Counted from the first letter of the stretch, positions 1 to 11,367 are shown. The stretch: DNA of 64,000 nt from Ahaetulla prasina (GCF_028640845.1 NC_080540.1:216239300-216303299), one strand, 5' to 3'. Numbers and translations are program-made. The notes: generated from the letters alone by a model not told the origin.

Positions 1-299
1 TGCAGTTTGCCACCGGTTCGCTGCCCGCGCATGCGCGGTGCGCGCCAAATGCATGCTGCACGCAGAAAAAGGAGGCCGAAGAAGGTAAGTAGAACTGCGA
101 GGGGGGAACAGCTGTGCTGCACAATTTAGATTCACTAGAAAGCAGGATTTTCTGCTAAATTGTGTGGTATAGCTGATCATCAGAAATACCGGTTTGGATG
201 AAATGGTAGCTTTTTTAAACTACCGCTTCACCTGAACCTGTAGCTTTTATTACTACCGGTTCGCCCGAACTAGTGCAAACCAGTAGCGTTTCACCCCTG
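1..299. mobile_element. hAT-like ACCGGT MITE, left end cut by window
   Basis: Two ACCGGTTCG-type blocks (near 12 and 255) and the terminal motif TTTCACCCCTG at 289-299 match the right end of the element family seen intact at 26881-27391 and 48357-48610. The left end lies outside the window, so no target duplication can be read. The interior holds a CpG-rich palindrome, CGCGCATGCGCG, at 26-37. It is non-coding. The hAT assignment rests on the 8-bp duplications of sister copies. Confidence 0.6.
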
Positions 300-474
300 C
301 CCCCAACCCACCTCTATGCTTCTATAGCACGCTTCATTAGGCTTCTGAGTCCAACTCTATAAAATGGCAGGTAGGGGCATCTGTTAGGGAGGGCAGTCAA
401 AAAGACACAATGGTGGGTACTACTACATGATCGAAGCCCAGCCTTTGTTGAGCAATGTGTTGCATGTATGTCAA

Positions 475-723
475 AGCCTCTGTGGCTCAGACTGGTAAGA
501 CAGTCTGTTATTAACAGCAGCTACCTGCAATTACTGCAGGTTCAAGCCCCACCAGGTCCAAGGTTGACTCAGCCTTCCATCCTTTATAAGGTAGGTAAAA
601 TGAGGACCCAGATTGTTGGGGGCAATAAGTTGACTTTGTATATAATATACAAATGGATGAAGACTATTGCTTAACACATTGTAAGCCGCCCTGAGTCTTC
701 GGAGAAGGGCGGGGTATAAATTC
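475..723 (+). mobile_element. tRNA-derived SINE with L2-type 3' tail
   Basis: The head has a tRNA-like A-box region (TGTGGCTCAGACTGGTAAG) and a B-box-like CAGGTTCAAGCCCC. A core follows (GACTCAGCCTTCCATCCTT, AAAATGAGGACCCAG), then a 3' end with the GCCGCCCTGAGTCTTCGGAG hairpin and GGGCGGGGTATAAAT. The same hairpin ends the L2 LINE at 3330-3378, so this SINE was probably mobilised by L2 machinery. It ends in an (AAT)n tract. A sister copy lies at 28528-28785. Confidence 0.8.
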
Positions 724-724
724 A

Positions 725-807
<83 letters not shown>
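724..807 (+). repeat. (AAT)n microsatellite
   Basis: About 28 uninterrupted AAT units directly follow the SINE 3' end. They are probably an expanded reverse-transcription tail, since the L2 copies at 2555 and 20398 carry the same trinucleotide. Confidence 0.95.
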
Positions 808-809
<2 letters not shown>

Positions 810-849
810 GAAGTGGGGCTTTGATTACATTACAGTCATACCTACCATC

Positions 850-1037
850 CAGTGGTGGGATTCAGCCATTTCTCTTCAGATGGGTTGAACCAGTAGCGGT
901 GACTGTAGGAGGCTCCGCCCACCCACCCAGATGTAATGTGCAAACACTGCGCATGCACAGAAGGCCATGCGCATGCACAGACGCGTGTGCGCTCACATTT
1001 GCAAACCGGTAGGGAAGGTAAGTGAATCCCACTGCTG
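850..1037. mobile_element. hAT-like ACCGGT MITE with 8-bp TSD
   Basis: The left terminus CAGTGGTGGGATTCA is mirrored by TGAATCCCACTGCTG at the right end. The element is flanked by perfect 8-bp direct repeats CTACCATC (842-849 and 1038-1045), the size expected for hAT insertion. The interior has GGCTCCGCCCACC and repeated GCGCATGCACAG. It is non-coding; short open frames across it are accidental. Confidence 0.85.
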
Positions 1038-1215
1038 CTACCATCTTGCTTTTGCCAGACATCTAGGGTTGCAGCTATTGCAAATGTCAGTGTTTTGTTA
1101 AATTAAAATTAAATTATGGGATTTCAGTCTTGTGATGGACTGAGAGCAATAGTCACCTGCGTCTGTAGCATTCCTTAAATTACACGTATGCTCCCTGGGC
1201 AGGGCTAAATGGGTG

Positions 1216-1476
1216 ATGATAGCAATAGCACTTAGACTTACAAACTGTTTCGCAGTGGCTTTACAACCCTCTCTAAGCGGTTTATAAAGTCAGCATGTTG
1301 CCCCCAGTTCTGGGTCCTCATTTTACCAACCTTGAAAGGCTGGTAAAACCTTTTGAGCCAGTCAGGATCGAAGGAATCCTGACCTTGAGCTAGTCAGGAT
1401 TGAAGGAATTGCACTCCTGGCAATGTGAGCAGAGTTAGGTTGCAATACTGCGTTCTAACCACTGTGCCAACTACAA
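1216..1476 (-). mobile_element. tRNA-derived SINE with (TATTGC)n-type tail, divergent
   Basis: Read on the minus strand it has the AGTGGTTAGAACGCAGTATTGCA head, a damaged middle, the AAAATGAGGACCCAG core and the 3' end AAGTCTAAGTGCTATTGCTATC. The middle carries an imperfect duplication of about 30 bp (GAGC(C/T)AGTCAGGAT, plus strand) absent from copies at 4144 and 5242. It is an old copy. Confidence 0.75.
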
Positions 1477-2554
1477 TGAACAGATGAAGAAGTATTGCCC
1501 TCTTGAGCCCCAGGGCCACGACAAAAAGAACTGTTCAGATATTTAAACTGCCCTATTCATACAGACTTTGACAGTAAGGGTTGATCTAAGAGTACGTACT
1601 AGATTGATCAGCTGGTAACTTAGTTGAACTCTCATTTGTGTTGACAGGACCAGCACAGAAGTGTAAAATTCTATTAGCACAAGAGGCAGCAAAGTTAAAT
1701 CTCAATACTGATTACATTATAAAAATAATGAGAACTAGGAAAGCAAATGAAGCTCAGAGCACACTTGCCACTCCAAAAGTTCTCTAATAGGCAGGGAGTG
1801 TAACAAGATCATGGGCTTATATTAGTTTCTGATATAACACTATTCATCCCCTCCAAAAAACGTTTCCCCACATACAGAAGTGGAGCTATAATACACTGTA
1901 CTATGTGTTATTACTAACAGCACAAGAAGCAGCAGCTAAGGCATCAATAAAGTGTTTTAGAAACCCGATTCTTTTTTCCCCCCCAAGTAGATTCCTTTCT
2001 GGATTGTTGTATGTTTCTTGTTAGGGTGATCTAATCCCTGCTTTACTGAATTAAAGCACTCCTTTGAAACTTTGCATTGACCTAGTTATGGTTTTAATTG
2101 ATTACCTGATTCCTGAAAACCAAAGCAAAAGAATCAGTGATCAAGCCAGGAAATAAAATACAGAGATGAATACAGTCAAGGTACCAAAACAACCGATTCT
2201 TCAAGTTTATCTCAGCATATGAGTCCAAAGACTGCTATGAGAAATTGGCAGATGAGTCCAGTATCCTATATTTATAAATGTTGACTATTTAATGCTGAAA
2301 TTATTTACATGTAAACGATGCATAACAGCTGGTATCCTTATTAGTCAAATGTATTCTTGCCAATTGCAACTTATATCATCCTTTTCCTATTTGAAGAAGA
2401 CGTCACAGCCTTTTTGGCTTCAATAACAATAAAGTAATTTTTTGGTAGATATTCATGCGTGCTTGCAAACATGACAGAACAATGTGGTCTCAGACTAATT
2501 ATATTTTGGAAAATTGTTCCACTTTCTTGTAAGGTACTATTCCAGAAATTTTGA
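1477..2554. other. no recognisable feature
   Basis: AT-rich single-copy-looking DNA without a long open frame. A CAATAAAG motif near 2430 could be a fossil polyadenylation signal, but nothing around it supports an element or gene. Confidence 0.5.
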
Positions 2555-3375
2555 ATAGTTGAATGTCGTCACTAGGGATGTATGAACGGCTGTCGTTTGA
2601 AGATCATTTGACGGCCGTCTCCAGGAGGGCCTTCCACCAGGTTCGCCTGGTTCGGCAGTTGCGCCCCTTCCTTGATCGGGATGCCTTGTGCACAGTCACT
2701 CATGCGCTCGTTACCTCTCGGTTGGATTATTGTAATGCTCTCTACATGGGGCTCCCCTTGAGGTGCACTCGGAGGCTTCAGTTAGTCCAGAATGCAGCTG
2801 CGCGGGTGATTGAGGGAGCTAGGCGTAGCTCCCATGTAACACCGCTCCTGCGCAGGCTGCACTGGCTACCTGTGGCCTTTTGAGTGCACTTTAAGGTTTT
2901 GGTTACGACCTTTAAAGCGCTCCATGGCTTAGGGCCTGGGTACTTACGGGACCGCCTGCTGTTACCACATGCCTCCCACCGACCCGTACGCTCTCACAGA
3001 GAGGGACTTCTCAGGGTGCCGTCCTCCAAACAATGTCGGCTGGCGGCCCCCAGGGGAAGGTCCTTCTCGGTGGGGGCTCCCACACTCTGGAACGAGCTTC
3101 CCCCGGGTTTACGCCAAATTCCTGACCTTCGGACCTTTCGTCGCGAACTGAAGACACATCTGTTCATTCGCGCGGGGCTGGCTTGAATTTTATCAATTTT
3201 AAATTTTTTATTAATAATTTTAAATGGGGTTTTAGTCTATTATATATTTTAACTTCTTAGGCTAACTATAAAATAAGTTTCTTAATCGTATTTTAAATTG
3301 TACATTGTATTACCTGTTTTATTTTGCCTGTACACCGCCCTGAGTCCTTCGGGAGAAGGGCGGTATAAAAATCAA

Positions 3376-3378
<3 letters not shown>
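2555..3378 (+). mobile_element. L2-clade LINE, 3' end (RT C-terminus and 3' UTR)
   Basis: The reading frame from 2563 to 3186 encodes the C-terminal part of an L2-type polyprotein. Recognisable blocks are SRLDYCNALYMGLP, LQLVQNAAARVI, LLRRLHWLPV, FKALHGLGPGYL and PTLWNELP. One TGA at 2881-2883 interrupts an otherwise open frame, at a position where CGA is plausible (CpG decay). The roughly 190-bp 3' UTR ends in the CCGCCCTGAGTCC hairpin and GGCGGTATAAAAATC, then (AAT)n. It is 5'-truncated, as is usual for target-primed insertions. Confidence 0.88.

Positions 3379-3459
<81 letters not shown>
3379..3459 (+). repeat. (AAT)n microsatellite, L2 tail
   Basis: About 27 AAT units are attached directly to the L2 3' end. 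Confidence 0.95.
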
Positions 3460-3460
<1 letters not shown>

Positions 3461-3600
3461 TATGAAATATTTTACTTCAAATTGCTTCAAAATACACAGC
3501 AGAAAACCGTTGAGTTCAAAACCAAGTTTTGCTGAGGAATAAGTATAAGAATATTCACTTATCTATAACTGTAACCCAACCCAATCTACATTCTATTATA

Positions 3601-3840
3601 CAGGTGGTCCTCGATTTACAACAGTTCATTTAGTGATTTTTCAAAGTTATAACAGCACTGAGAAAAGTGACTTATGACTGTTTTTCATGGTTACAATTTT
3701 TGCAGCATCCCCATGATCCTGTGATCGAAATTCAGATGTTGGGCAACTGGTTCATACTTAAGACCATTGCTGTGTCCCAATGTCATGTGATTTATCTTTT
3801 ATGACCTTTTGACAAGCAAGTCAATGGGGAAGAGTGTTGG
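3601..3840 (+). mobile_element. Tigger-like MITE, left part
   Basis: It begins TA-CAGGTGGTCCTCGATTTACA and continues with TTCATTTAGTGA, AAAAGTGACTTATGACTG and CATGTGAT blocks also found at 55198, 56122 and 57306. The CAG start after a TA dinucleotide fits Tc1/mariner-Tigger-type ends. The right half is missing. Confidence 0.65.
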
Positions 3841-3907
3841 CTTTAGAAAGGTAGAAATGGACTAAAAATTGTATATTGCAAGAAGAAATCGCTGCTTGTA
3901 TTTTTTT

Positions 3908-3966
3908 TTTTAATTTGCATTTATATCCCGCCCTTCTCCGAAGACTCAGGGCGGCTTACACTATTT
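3908..3966 (-). mobile_element. SINE/L2 3' tail fragment
   Basis: Minus-strand copy of the SINE end seen at 680-723 (TAAGCCGCCCTGAGTCTTCG then GGGCGGGATATAAAT). Only the tail remains. Confidence 0.75.
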
Positions 3967-4143
3967 TAAGAAAAGATGATACTAAAATTGTTTATACTTC
4001 TTGTGGTAAAGGGGAAAATCCTTTTTTATATTGCCTTTTTTGTTTTTCTCTTTTTTGGCACTTTTTAGTTTAGCTTGTATTTGCTTTTGCTATTGTAATT
4101 AAAATATTAATAAAAATGCAATGAAAATGCTTCCAACTGTATC

Positions 4144-4387
4144 CTCAGTGGCGCAGTGGTTAGAATGCAGTATTGCAGGCTACTTCTGCTGACTGCTGTC
4201 TGACTGCAATTTGGCTGTTCAAATCCCACCAGGCTCGAGGTTGATTCAGCCTTCTATCCTTCCTAGGTCGGTTATATGAGGACCCAGATTGTTGGGGACA
4301 ATATGTTGACTCTGTAAAACCACTTAGAGAGGGCTGTAAAGCACTGTAAAGCGGCATATAAGTCTAAGTGCTATTGCTATTGCTATC
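4144..4387 (+). mobile_element. tRNA-derived SINE with (TATTGC)n tail
   Basis: The head is GGCGCAGTGGTTAGAATGCAG, the B-box region GCTGTTCAAATCCCACC, the core TTGATTCAGCCTTC and GAGGACCCAGATTGTTGGGG, and the 3' end AAGTCTAAGTGCTATTGCTA. The core resembles that of the SINE at 475-723, but the head and tail differ. Sister copies lie at 5242-5500 (plus), 54478-54712 (plus) and 1216-1476 (minus). Confidence 0.82.
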
Positions 4388-4594
4388 CTGTATCTGTATT
4401 TGTTGTCAAAATCTGTCCATTTTTCTTAACCCATAATGCTTTCCTATTGTTATTTTTCTTTGTAAGATTTTGTAAGTTAGACAATAATGTAGAGCTCATC
4501 GCTAAATTCATAATACCTTTGATTAGCATATTGCATTTCATTGTAAATGTTATAAAAAGTTAATGTTTAAATTTCATTTTTTACTCTATAATAA

Positions 4595-4905
4595 TAATAG
4601 AGTTGGAAGGGACCTTGGAGGCCTTCTAGTCCAACCCCCTGCCCAGCCAGGAAACCCTACACTGCTTCAGACAAATGGTTATCCAACATCTTCTTAAAAA
4701 TTTCCAGTGTTGGAGCATTCACAATTTCTGCAGGCAAGTTGTTCCACTTATTAATTGTTCTAACTGTCAGGAAATTTCTCCTTAGTTCTAAGTTGCTTCT
4801 CTCCTTGATTAGTTTCCACCCATTGCTTCTTGTTCTACCCTCAGGTGCTTTGGAGAATAGTTTGACTCCCTCTTCTCTGTGGCAACAAAATTGGCAAGGA
4901 TAGAG
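4595..4905 (-). mobile_element. CR1 LINE, 3' end
   Basis: The minus strand encodes the CR1 ORF2 C-terminus (short blocks APEGRTRSNGWKLIKERS, LTVRTINKWNNLP and FKKMLDNHL), then the conserved 3' UTR, GGTTGGACTAGAAGGCCTCC on that strand. It ends in a few TAT/AAT units. It matches the tail of the longer CR1 at 14478-16915. Confidence 0.9.
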
Positions 4906-5241
4906 TGGCATAAACCAGTTCAGTCACTTAACTACATCATCCAGCAAAGCAGTTTGATGGTTGACTGAAACATTCAAAGTTGAAGGTGCAAATCAGTTTG
5001 CTAACTGAAGGCTGTTAGTTGCCAGGCTAGTGCTTTGGGATGAGTAGATAGCTAAGGGCTCTCCTGCATTCTCTACAATGTATTAATTGGAGGACACAAA
5101 TTGACCAGTTCAGGCACATATATTTTCAATATGTGTGACAATGCTGCATTACGTTCTCTATATGAAAGCATCATTTCATCAGCACCACTCTTTTCTCTTG
5201 TGATGAATTTCTTGAGATAGAAATAAGATACTTGATGTTCT

Positions 5242-5500
5242 TCAAGAGCTGTGCTGGTGCAGTGGTTAGAGTGCAGTATTGCAGGCTACTTCTGCTGACT
5301 GCTGGCTGCCTGCAATTTGGCTGTTCCAACCCCACCAGGCTTAAGGTTGACTCAGCCTTCCATCCTTCCTAGATCGGTAAAATGAGGACCCAGATTGCTG
5401 GGGGCAATAGGCTGACTCTGTAAACCGCTTAGAGAGGGCTGAAAAAGCACTGTAAAGTGGAATATAACCCTAAATGCTATTGCTGCTATTCCATGAATAG
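5242..5500 (+). mobile_element. tRNA-derived SINE with (TATTGC)n tail
   Basis: Near-complete copy of the 4144 family: GTGCAGTGGTTAGAGTGCAG head, CTGTTCCAACCCCACC B-box region, AAAATGAGGACCCAG core, and TAAATGCTATTGCTGCTATT at the 3' end. It lies in the same orientation about 1 kb from the 4144 copy. Confidence 0.82.
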
Positions 5501-6002
5501 CAGTTTTTATTTTCCTCCGTAGATTGTGTGTCTTTTTCTAATTGACAAAAGGGAGAGAGAAAGAAGTCAGCATCATCAAGCAAGTGTTGAAACAGGTTTA
5601 TGCTGTGTGTGTTAACTGACAATTGGATCATCCTACTTTCTTTTGACTTTTCTTTAAAAGGTCAAAGATGGAACTACCAACTACTAACCCAGAACCAGTA
5701 GATGGTAGCAAAGAGATGAAGTTTACTGCACTGCTTTGCTGCCATCTAATGATTGTCTGGATCTTTGCAGTCTAAGAAGATAGCCTTATTCCACAAAACG
5801 GCCATGTGATAATCTCATCTTGGCCTTTTGATTCCATTCGAACAAAATATGTCATTGAGGACAACAGTGCAACTCCTAAAACTCTCTTAAAGACTGAGGA
5901 CTGTAGATGCAGGGCCAATATCTTGAGAAAATGAGCTTTGGGCATTCTATATTGTGTTTCCCTCTCAATTCAGGCAGTGCATTCTTGGCAGAGGTTCAAG
6001 GT

Positions 6003-6235
6003 GTCCCAAAGATGCTTTTTTCAAGAAGCAATTAAACTTTTTGGTTTTTCTTTGAAAACGTTTTGCTTCTCTGAGCTCAGAGCTGAAGAAGTTTCTTTGA
6101 TGAGAAGCAAAACGTCTTCAAAGAAAAACCAGAAAGTCCAGTTGCCTCTTGAAAAAAGCACCTTTGGGACAACCATGACCTGGATGACTGAGAATCTTCA
6201 TAGACAGAGGTTCAAGGCTTACAAAAAAGAAAGAA
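6003..6235. mobile_element. foldback repeat
   Basis: Arms of roughly 80 bp are inverted about the GAGCTCAGAGCTGAAG centre. One arm contains TTTCTTTGAAAACGTTTTGC and the other the complementary GCAAAACGTCTTCAAAGAAA. The right flank continues with GACAACCATGACCTGGATGA. A second member with a longer spacer is at 41637-42115. I cannot assign it to a known superfamily with certainty. Confidence 0.6.
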
Positions 6236-6389
6236 AAAAATGGGTGCTGTGTACAAACTAGGAATTGTCTACCACCACTTCAGAGGGTAGAATTCTAGCA
6301 AGCAGGGGTCTGAGCTTTTCCTTTTTAATCTTTATAACAGTAGAGGGACATTATTTTGCTTCATTAGGACCCATGTAAACGTGTGTTGG

Positions 6390-6907
6390 TGTTGTGTCTT
6401 GTCCGCTCTCACCGCAGCCGGGGTCTGCTTATCTGCTCCCGAACACGGAGGAATGTATGCCTCCCGGCCCCAGTCCTGGCTCCATGCCCAGACAAACTGC
6501 AGAAGAAGGAGAATCTCCCGGCCCCAGCCCTGACTCCATGCCCAGGCAAACGGAGCAGCTAGACCCCTCCCCCTCCTCCACAGCATGTGAGCCTGAGGAG
6601 GGTTTATTACCAATAGCTGATTGGAGTGACCCTCGCATCAGAAGATTGGATAGGCGGAGGCAACAGAAGGAAGGGAGGGGCAGGCCTTAATGAGTGCTGA
6701 GTCATGGAGCCACACCCCATAGCCTATATAAAGGATCTGCTTTCTGGCAGTCTCTGAGTCAGGCAAAGTCGAACTTATCTTGCTGAAGTCACTTACTGGT
6801 CTCCTGCCTGCTCTGAGGACTTTGCTAGGACTTTGGGCAGAGCTGCAGAGGCAAGCCTGATTCGGATTTCCCTGACCCGGCCGTCAGCGGAGGAGTGGGA
6901 CACGACA
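6390..6907 (+). mobile_element. solo LTR with 5-bp TSD
   Basis: The element starts TGTTGTGTC and ends GACACGACA, a near-perfect inverted terminal pair with TG...CA ends. It is flanked by perfect 5-bp repeats GTTGG (6385-6389 and 6908-6912). A strong TATA box (TATATAAAGG, 6725-6734) sits about 180 bp from the right end, as expected for U3 followed by R-U5. No canonical AATAAA was seen. No internal coding region adjoins it, so it is a solo LTR. Open frames at 6394-6690 and on the opposite strand lie inside the LTR and look fortuitous. Confidence 0.8.
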
Positions 6908-6912
6908 GTTGG

Positions 6913-7850
6913 TGGTATTGGCTATTTTATTTATGGCACTGTTCAGAACTGTCAGAGAGCTTTGCTGCAGCATGGTTTCAAGCGCAAGTGCTGTGGTCCC
7001 ATCCAGGCATTTGTTGGATGACTTCAAATATGCACTCAAAAATAATCCCTGATGGAAATCTGTACATGCAGGAGCCTGAAAATTAGGAGAAGAAATCAAT
7101 GCGTGTAGCGGAACTGTAGAAGCCTGGAGCAATTGTGAGATTGCAATTTTTAAGGATGTGGCAGAGGCTTGCTGTGCTGAGAGGTAAGTGAGAGCCGAGC
7201 TGTTGGGAAGAAGCCTAGATAAGAAGATGCTTGTAACATACTGCAAGATTAGGTTTCACATTTTTTTCCCCTATCAAAATCAGGACAATAAAAGACTAGA
7301 AAGTTATTTAGATGTCACAGCAAGTATTTTTTTTCCCTACCTGAGTATTAAGACATTTGATTTCCTGAGCTTAACCTGTAACCAGTTTTTAAAATGAAAC
7401 ATGCTTGGCCACCTTCCTGCTCTAGATGTTACTTTCGCTGTGTTTATTTGTAAAACTCTGATTTGCAGAAAATACACTTTCCAAAGTCATTATGACCTAA
7501 ATGTGGTGTAGATTTATTGCCTAATTGGCACAATATCTCTATTTATCTCTTTCTTTCCCTTCTCGGGGTATTTGTCTATAACTATCTCTAATTGGCATTA
7601 TCCTCAGGTTTCTGCTTTCATGAAGAGTTTAAATTCATATCTACCTTAAATTACCTGTGGTTATCCAACTGGCTATGGATTTGACAATCCTTTGTTAAAC
7701 CTATTGCTTACTAATGCTTAGAAGTCTCAGCTAATGTCAGAAAGATTCTCCCTGTTGGTAAGGAAATTTTTTTCCGGAAAACTGAATTTTCACAGTCGAA
7801 GTAGGAAGAGAGGCAGTGAGTAAGGGATTAAATCCAGAACCTCTGAAGCA
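6913..7850. other. no recognisable feature
   Basis: AT-rich DNA with only short open frames. I see no exon-like structure or repeat family. Confidence 0.45.
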
Positions 7851-7854
7851 GCTT

Positions 7855-7925
7855 TTCCTCAATCTCAGCATCGTTAACATGTGTGGACTTCAACTCCCAG
7901 AATTCCCCATCAGTGTTTCTCAATG
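7855..7925. mobile_element. hAT-like foldback MITE fragment
   Basis: It carries GTGTGGACTTCAACTCCCAGAATTCC and an outward CAGTGTTTCTCAATG end. This is one half of the hairpin element seen complete at 13180-13312, in the CAGTGTTTCTCAA-end subtype. Confidence 0.55.
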
Positions 7926-8020
7926 TCAACAGCTTTTAGAAACCCTGCTCAGGAGAGTTGCCTCACACTTTTGGATATTGCTGAAATTACCTGGGACTCT
8001 TTTTGTGGATAGGATTGTAT

Positions 8021-8336
8021 CAGTGGTGGGATTCTAATAATTTGACAACTGGTTCTCTGCCTTAATGACTGGCTGGGTGGGCGTGGCCATGGTGGGCATG
8101 GCCAGTGGGTATGGCAGGCAGGACTCAGTCTCCTGCATCCCCCTGGGAACAAAAATGGCCCACAAGGGTGTGTGCAGCGCCCCCTGCACCCAGTTTTGGG
8201 CCTAGTAGGCCGCCTTGCAGCCTCCTGGGAGCAAAAACGGCACGTGTGGACTTCTGGAAGGGGTGGGGCAGGGCCAGCCAGCAATTTAACAACCTGTTTG
8301 GCCGAAGTGGTGCAAACTGGTTGAATCCCACCACTG
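8021..8336. mobile_element. hAT-like ACCGGT MITE with 8-bp TSD
   Basis: Ends CAGTGGTGGGATTC and GAATCCCACCACTG are inverted. Flanks GATTGTAT (8013-8020) and GGTTGTAT (8337-8344) match at 7 of 8 bases. The interior has GGGTGGGCGTGGCCATGG and CAACTGGTTCTC blocks shared with 38316-38452. It is non-coding. Confidence 0.83.
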
Positions 8337-8758
8337 GGTTGTATTCAAAATCATTTTAGATACTTGCAGTATCTCAAAATGGTGGAGATCAACATACTGA
8401 TATTTGTTAGAGATGATGGGTTGGCTGCACTACAAACAGAATTTCCCAAAGAGTATGAGGCCGCATGTGATCCAGGAATTATTGGCTGACCATAACTATT
8501 CTTGCTTTTGGAATTCAAATGCTGTCAACGTTTATGCCATATTATGTGGTAATATGCATCTTTAATGTGTGCGTACCGAGGGGAGAGTTTTCAGGATGAG
8601 AGGGAAGTAGCGTTTACCAGATGGCGATAGAACCATCTGCAGAGATAGATCTACTATTAGAGATGCATCTGGTATCTGTAGGCCTATAAATGAAGGGGCA
8701 GCCATTGTTCTATAAATAGGAATCCAAAGTTTTCCCCAATGGCTCAATTTGGTTAAGG

Positions 8759-9236
8759 CAGTGTTGGCGAACCTTTTTGGCACTGAGTGCTAAAGCGGGA
8801 GTATGCATGCATGCACGGGGAGCACCGGAAACCGGAAGAACAATTCCCCGGCACGCACACGCTGGAATGCCAGAGGCTGGAAGAGCAGTTCCCCAGCCTG
8901 CATGCACACACCAGGAAGCTGGTCTTCTGGTTTCTGGTGTGCGCATGCGCGCCAGTCACCTGGTCTTCCGGCTTTTGGTGCATATGCATGCGCGAAGACC
9001 AGCTGGCTGGCGCACATGTGCGTACCAGAAACCAGGAACTCAGCCTCCCGGCACATGCATACACACCAGGGAGCTGCTCTTATAGTTTCTGGCACTCCCA
9101 CACGCACGAAGACCTAGCTGGCTGGCGCGCACATACACACCGGAACCCGGAAGAGCAACGGGTGGCGGCTGGCGTGCCTGGAGAGATGGCTTTGCGTGCC
9201 ACTTCCAGCACGCGTGCCACAGGTTCCCCATCACTG
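8759..9236 (+). mobile_element. hAT-like MITE, CAGTGTTGGCG family, with internal minisatellite
   Basis: It begins CAGTGTTGGCGAACC and ends GGTTCCCCATCACTG, flanked by perfect 8-bp repeats GGTTAAGG (8751-8758, 9237-9244). The interior is a degenerate array of ACCAGCTGGCTGG, GCATGCGC and CCGGAAACCGGAAG units, which keeps several frames open by chance. GCGCATGCGC occurs at 8941-8950. Relatives are at 17319-17752 (inverted) and 39586-40201. Confidence 0.85.
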
Positions 9237-9244
9237 GGTTAAGG

Positions 9245-10100
9245 GATTCTGAGTGCATAAGCACTATGCAAAAGGCCTTAACTTTCTAATTAAAAAGCAA
9301 AGGTGTCTTGAAATCGAACTTCACTTTTGATGACTTCATGGAAATGTCCATTTTCTTTCCTTAGCAGCAATATGTTATTGACTTAGCTTTTCATGTCTTC
9401 TGGATTTTATTTTTCAGTTTTACAACCTAATCTTCAATTCTACACTTATTCCCCAGAGGCCCCCCCATCCAAATACTAACCAGGCATTACTCTGCTTAGC
9501 TTCCAAGCCCAGACAAGGCTCATGCGTTTCTGTAGTTAAGCATGTAGCAAAGTAATGAAGATACTGAACAATCGCGAATCAAAATAATTTTCTACAAGGA
9601 AGTTGGTGTAATCACCAGCCTGTATTTAGTTAGGTTAAAGATTAGGTTAAAGTCCGGAATAAATCCAAATAAAGAACTAGTGCCAAATATTACTTCAAGG
9701 GCAGAGTTTCTACTCTAACCTGGGAGACTTCATCACTAGTGTTCCCCTAGTCCTTAATGAGCATTAATATAAATTATTGAATATTAACAAGGTGGGAGAT
9801 CAAGGCAAACATAGCCTTCTACATGGACTGCATCATCTAAGATATAAACAAGAATTATTTTTGGAGAAGTGTATGTTGATGGGAAATAGTTTACAGGGTG
9901 TGGGTGAGTTTTGAAGTTTCTGAATTTCCCCAGATAACCATCAGTGAAAAAATTATAAGCATAATTCATGTTCTTGATTTGTACATTTGTTTGATTGACT
10001 TGTATGTTCATATTTTCAGTCAATGTGGTTTTAATTAATAAAATAGTGCTTTATTTTGAGTGTATCTCAGGCATATCTAAAAAAGGACTACAACTTAAAA
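9245..10100. other. no recognisable feature
   Basis: AT-rich sequence with no repeat family I recognise and no plausible coding frame. Confidence 0.45.
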
Positions 10101-11367
10101 TTCTATTTTTATTCAGTATTTGTGGGGTAAGAGGCTGTCCTATGGAAGCTAGGTTTTTCATTCCATAAACCAATCTCTCTCTCCCTCTCCCTCTCTCCCC
10201 TCCCTTTCTCTCTCCACTGCTTCATCCACCACAACCATTATTTTTTCCTCTCATTAGCAAATTCACTGGTATGTTAAGTACTAAGTATCTAATCAAATAC
10301 CACGGCATAATTAAATATGAGATTTTGAAATAAGAGCAGTTATCAGCAGTTATCACCCGTTATGGGTGATTCATCACTGGAGGCTTTTAAGAAGAGATTG
10401 GACAACCATTTGTCTGGAACGTACTAGGTCTCCTGCTTCAGCTTGGAGTTGGCCTAGAAGACCTCCAAGGTCCCATCTAACGCTGTTATTCTGTTATTTC
10501 TGTTACCATTTTCACTGATGTCAAGATAGATCCTACAGCTATTTTGGGAGGATCTTCTGAGTACCATGGTGTTGTTCATGCTCCATAGCTCACTTTAGGT
10601 TTTTTTTTTAAACACTTCACATGTTTTGTAGGCTCAAGAAGGACTTCTTTCCATCCTGAAAGGAGAGACCTAGTTCATAATGTCTGTAGAACTTCGCCTG
10701 TTAGTATATAAAGATAAATTGCCAGTCTAAAGCTATAGATCATGGAAGCTACAAAACTGCCTCCCTACCAGGCCAATTCCATTTGTTTGATTAACTTTTC
10801 AAGAAAGAGAGAAGATTTCAAGGCCTTTATATCATTTCTTTCTTAAATTCAGTCTAACCTCCTCTCACTCTTTAAGTTTAATATTAAGCATATAATTATA
10901 TAACTGTAGTTATGATTGGCTCCCTGGAGCATAGTAACAGCCCTGCCCTAAGGCAGAATGAGATTTGGGGATAACATTAAAGGATAGCAAATGGCCAATC
11001 ATTTAGCTGATTATATTTTGTTACCAAGCCAGTGTAGGAGACGGAAAATGTACGATTAGGAAAGAGAGCTCATTTTGTCTTTTCTCCCTCGGGCGCTAAA
11101 GTTTTATCAGCTGTCTCTTGCATGGCTCAACTTTAAAATGATGACATTATGAAAATTTGACATTTAACACTGCATCATTTTCATGCAGGGCTTTGATACA
11201 AAAGTATCCATCTGTAGAACCAGGCATGTTCCACCAGGAAAGAAACGTTTTATTTCCAAATGTCTTTTCTTTTTTTTGGAGATAGGATGCTGAACTGTCA
11301 TAAATATGCAACATTGGCAGTGTCCCAGCTTTGGGACATTGATACAAAGCCCCATCAAGGGTGAAAA
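10101..11367 (+). repeat. 1267-bp tandem duplication, copy 1
   Basis: The block from TTCTATTTTTATTCAGTATT to ATCAAGGGTGAAAA is repeated head-to-tail at 11368-12634 with only a few substitutions and short indels. The offset is constant at about 1267 bp. It contains a CT-rich tract (10180-10215), a CR1 tail and otherwise unique-looking sequence. Confidence 0.93.
10364..10500 (+). mobile_element. CR1 LINE 3' tail fragment
   Basis: TCACTGGAGGCTTTTAAGAAG, GGACAACCATTTGTCTGGAA, GGAGTTGGCCTAGAAGACCT and CCAAGGTCCCATCTAA follow the CR1 C-terminus and 3' UTR. It is duplicated at 11633-11768. Confidence 0.8.

Noticed and set aside
6332..6690. Proline-rich open frames near a TATA box
   Set aside because: They sit mostly inside the solo LTR upstream of its TATA box, so they would be in U3 and not in a transcript from it.
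8753..9264. Six overlapping frames of 70-151 codons
   Set aside because: All lie inside a hAT-like MITE with a CpG-rich minisatellite lacking stop codons. None has a recognisable domain.
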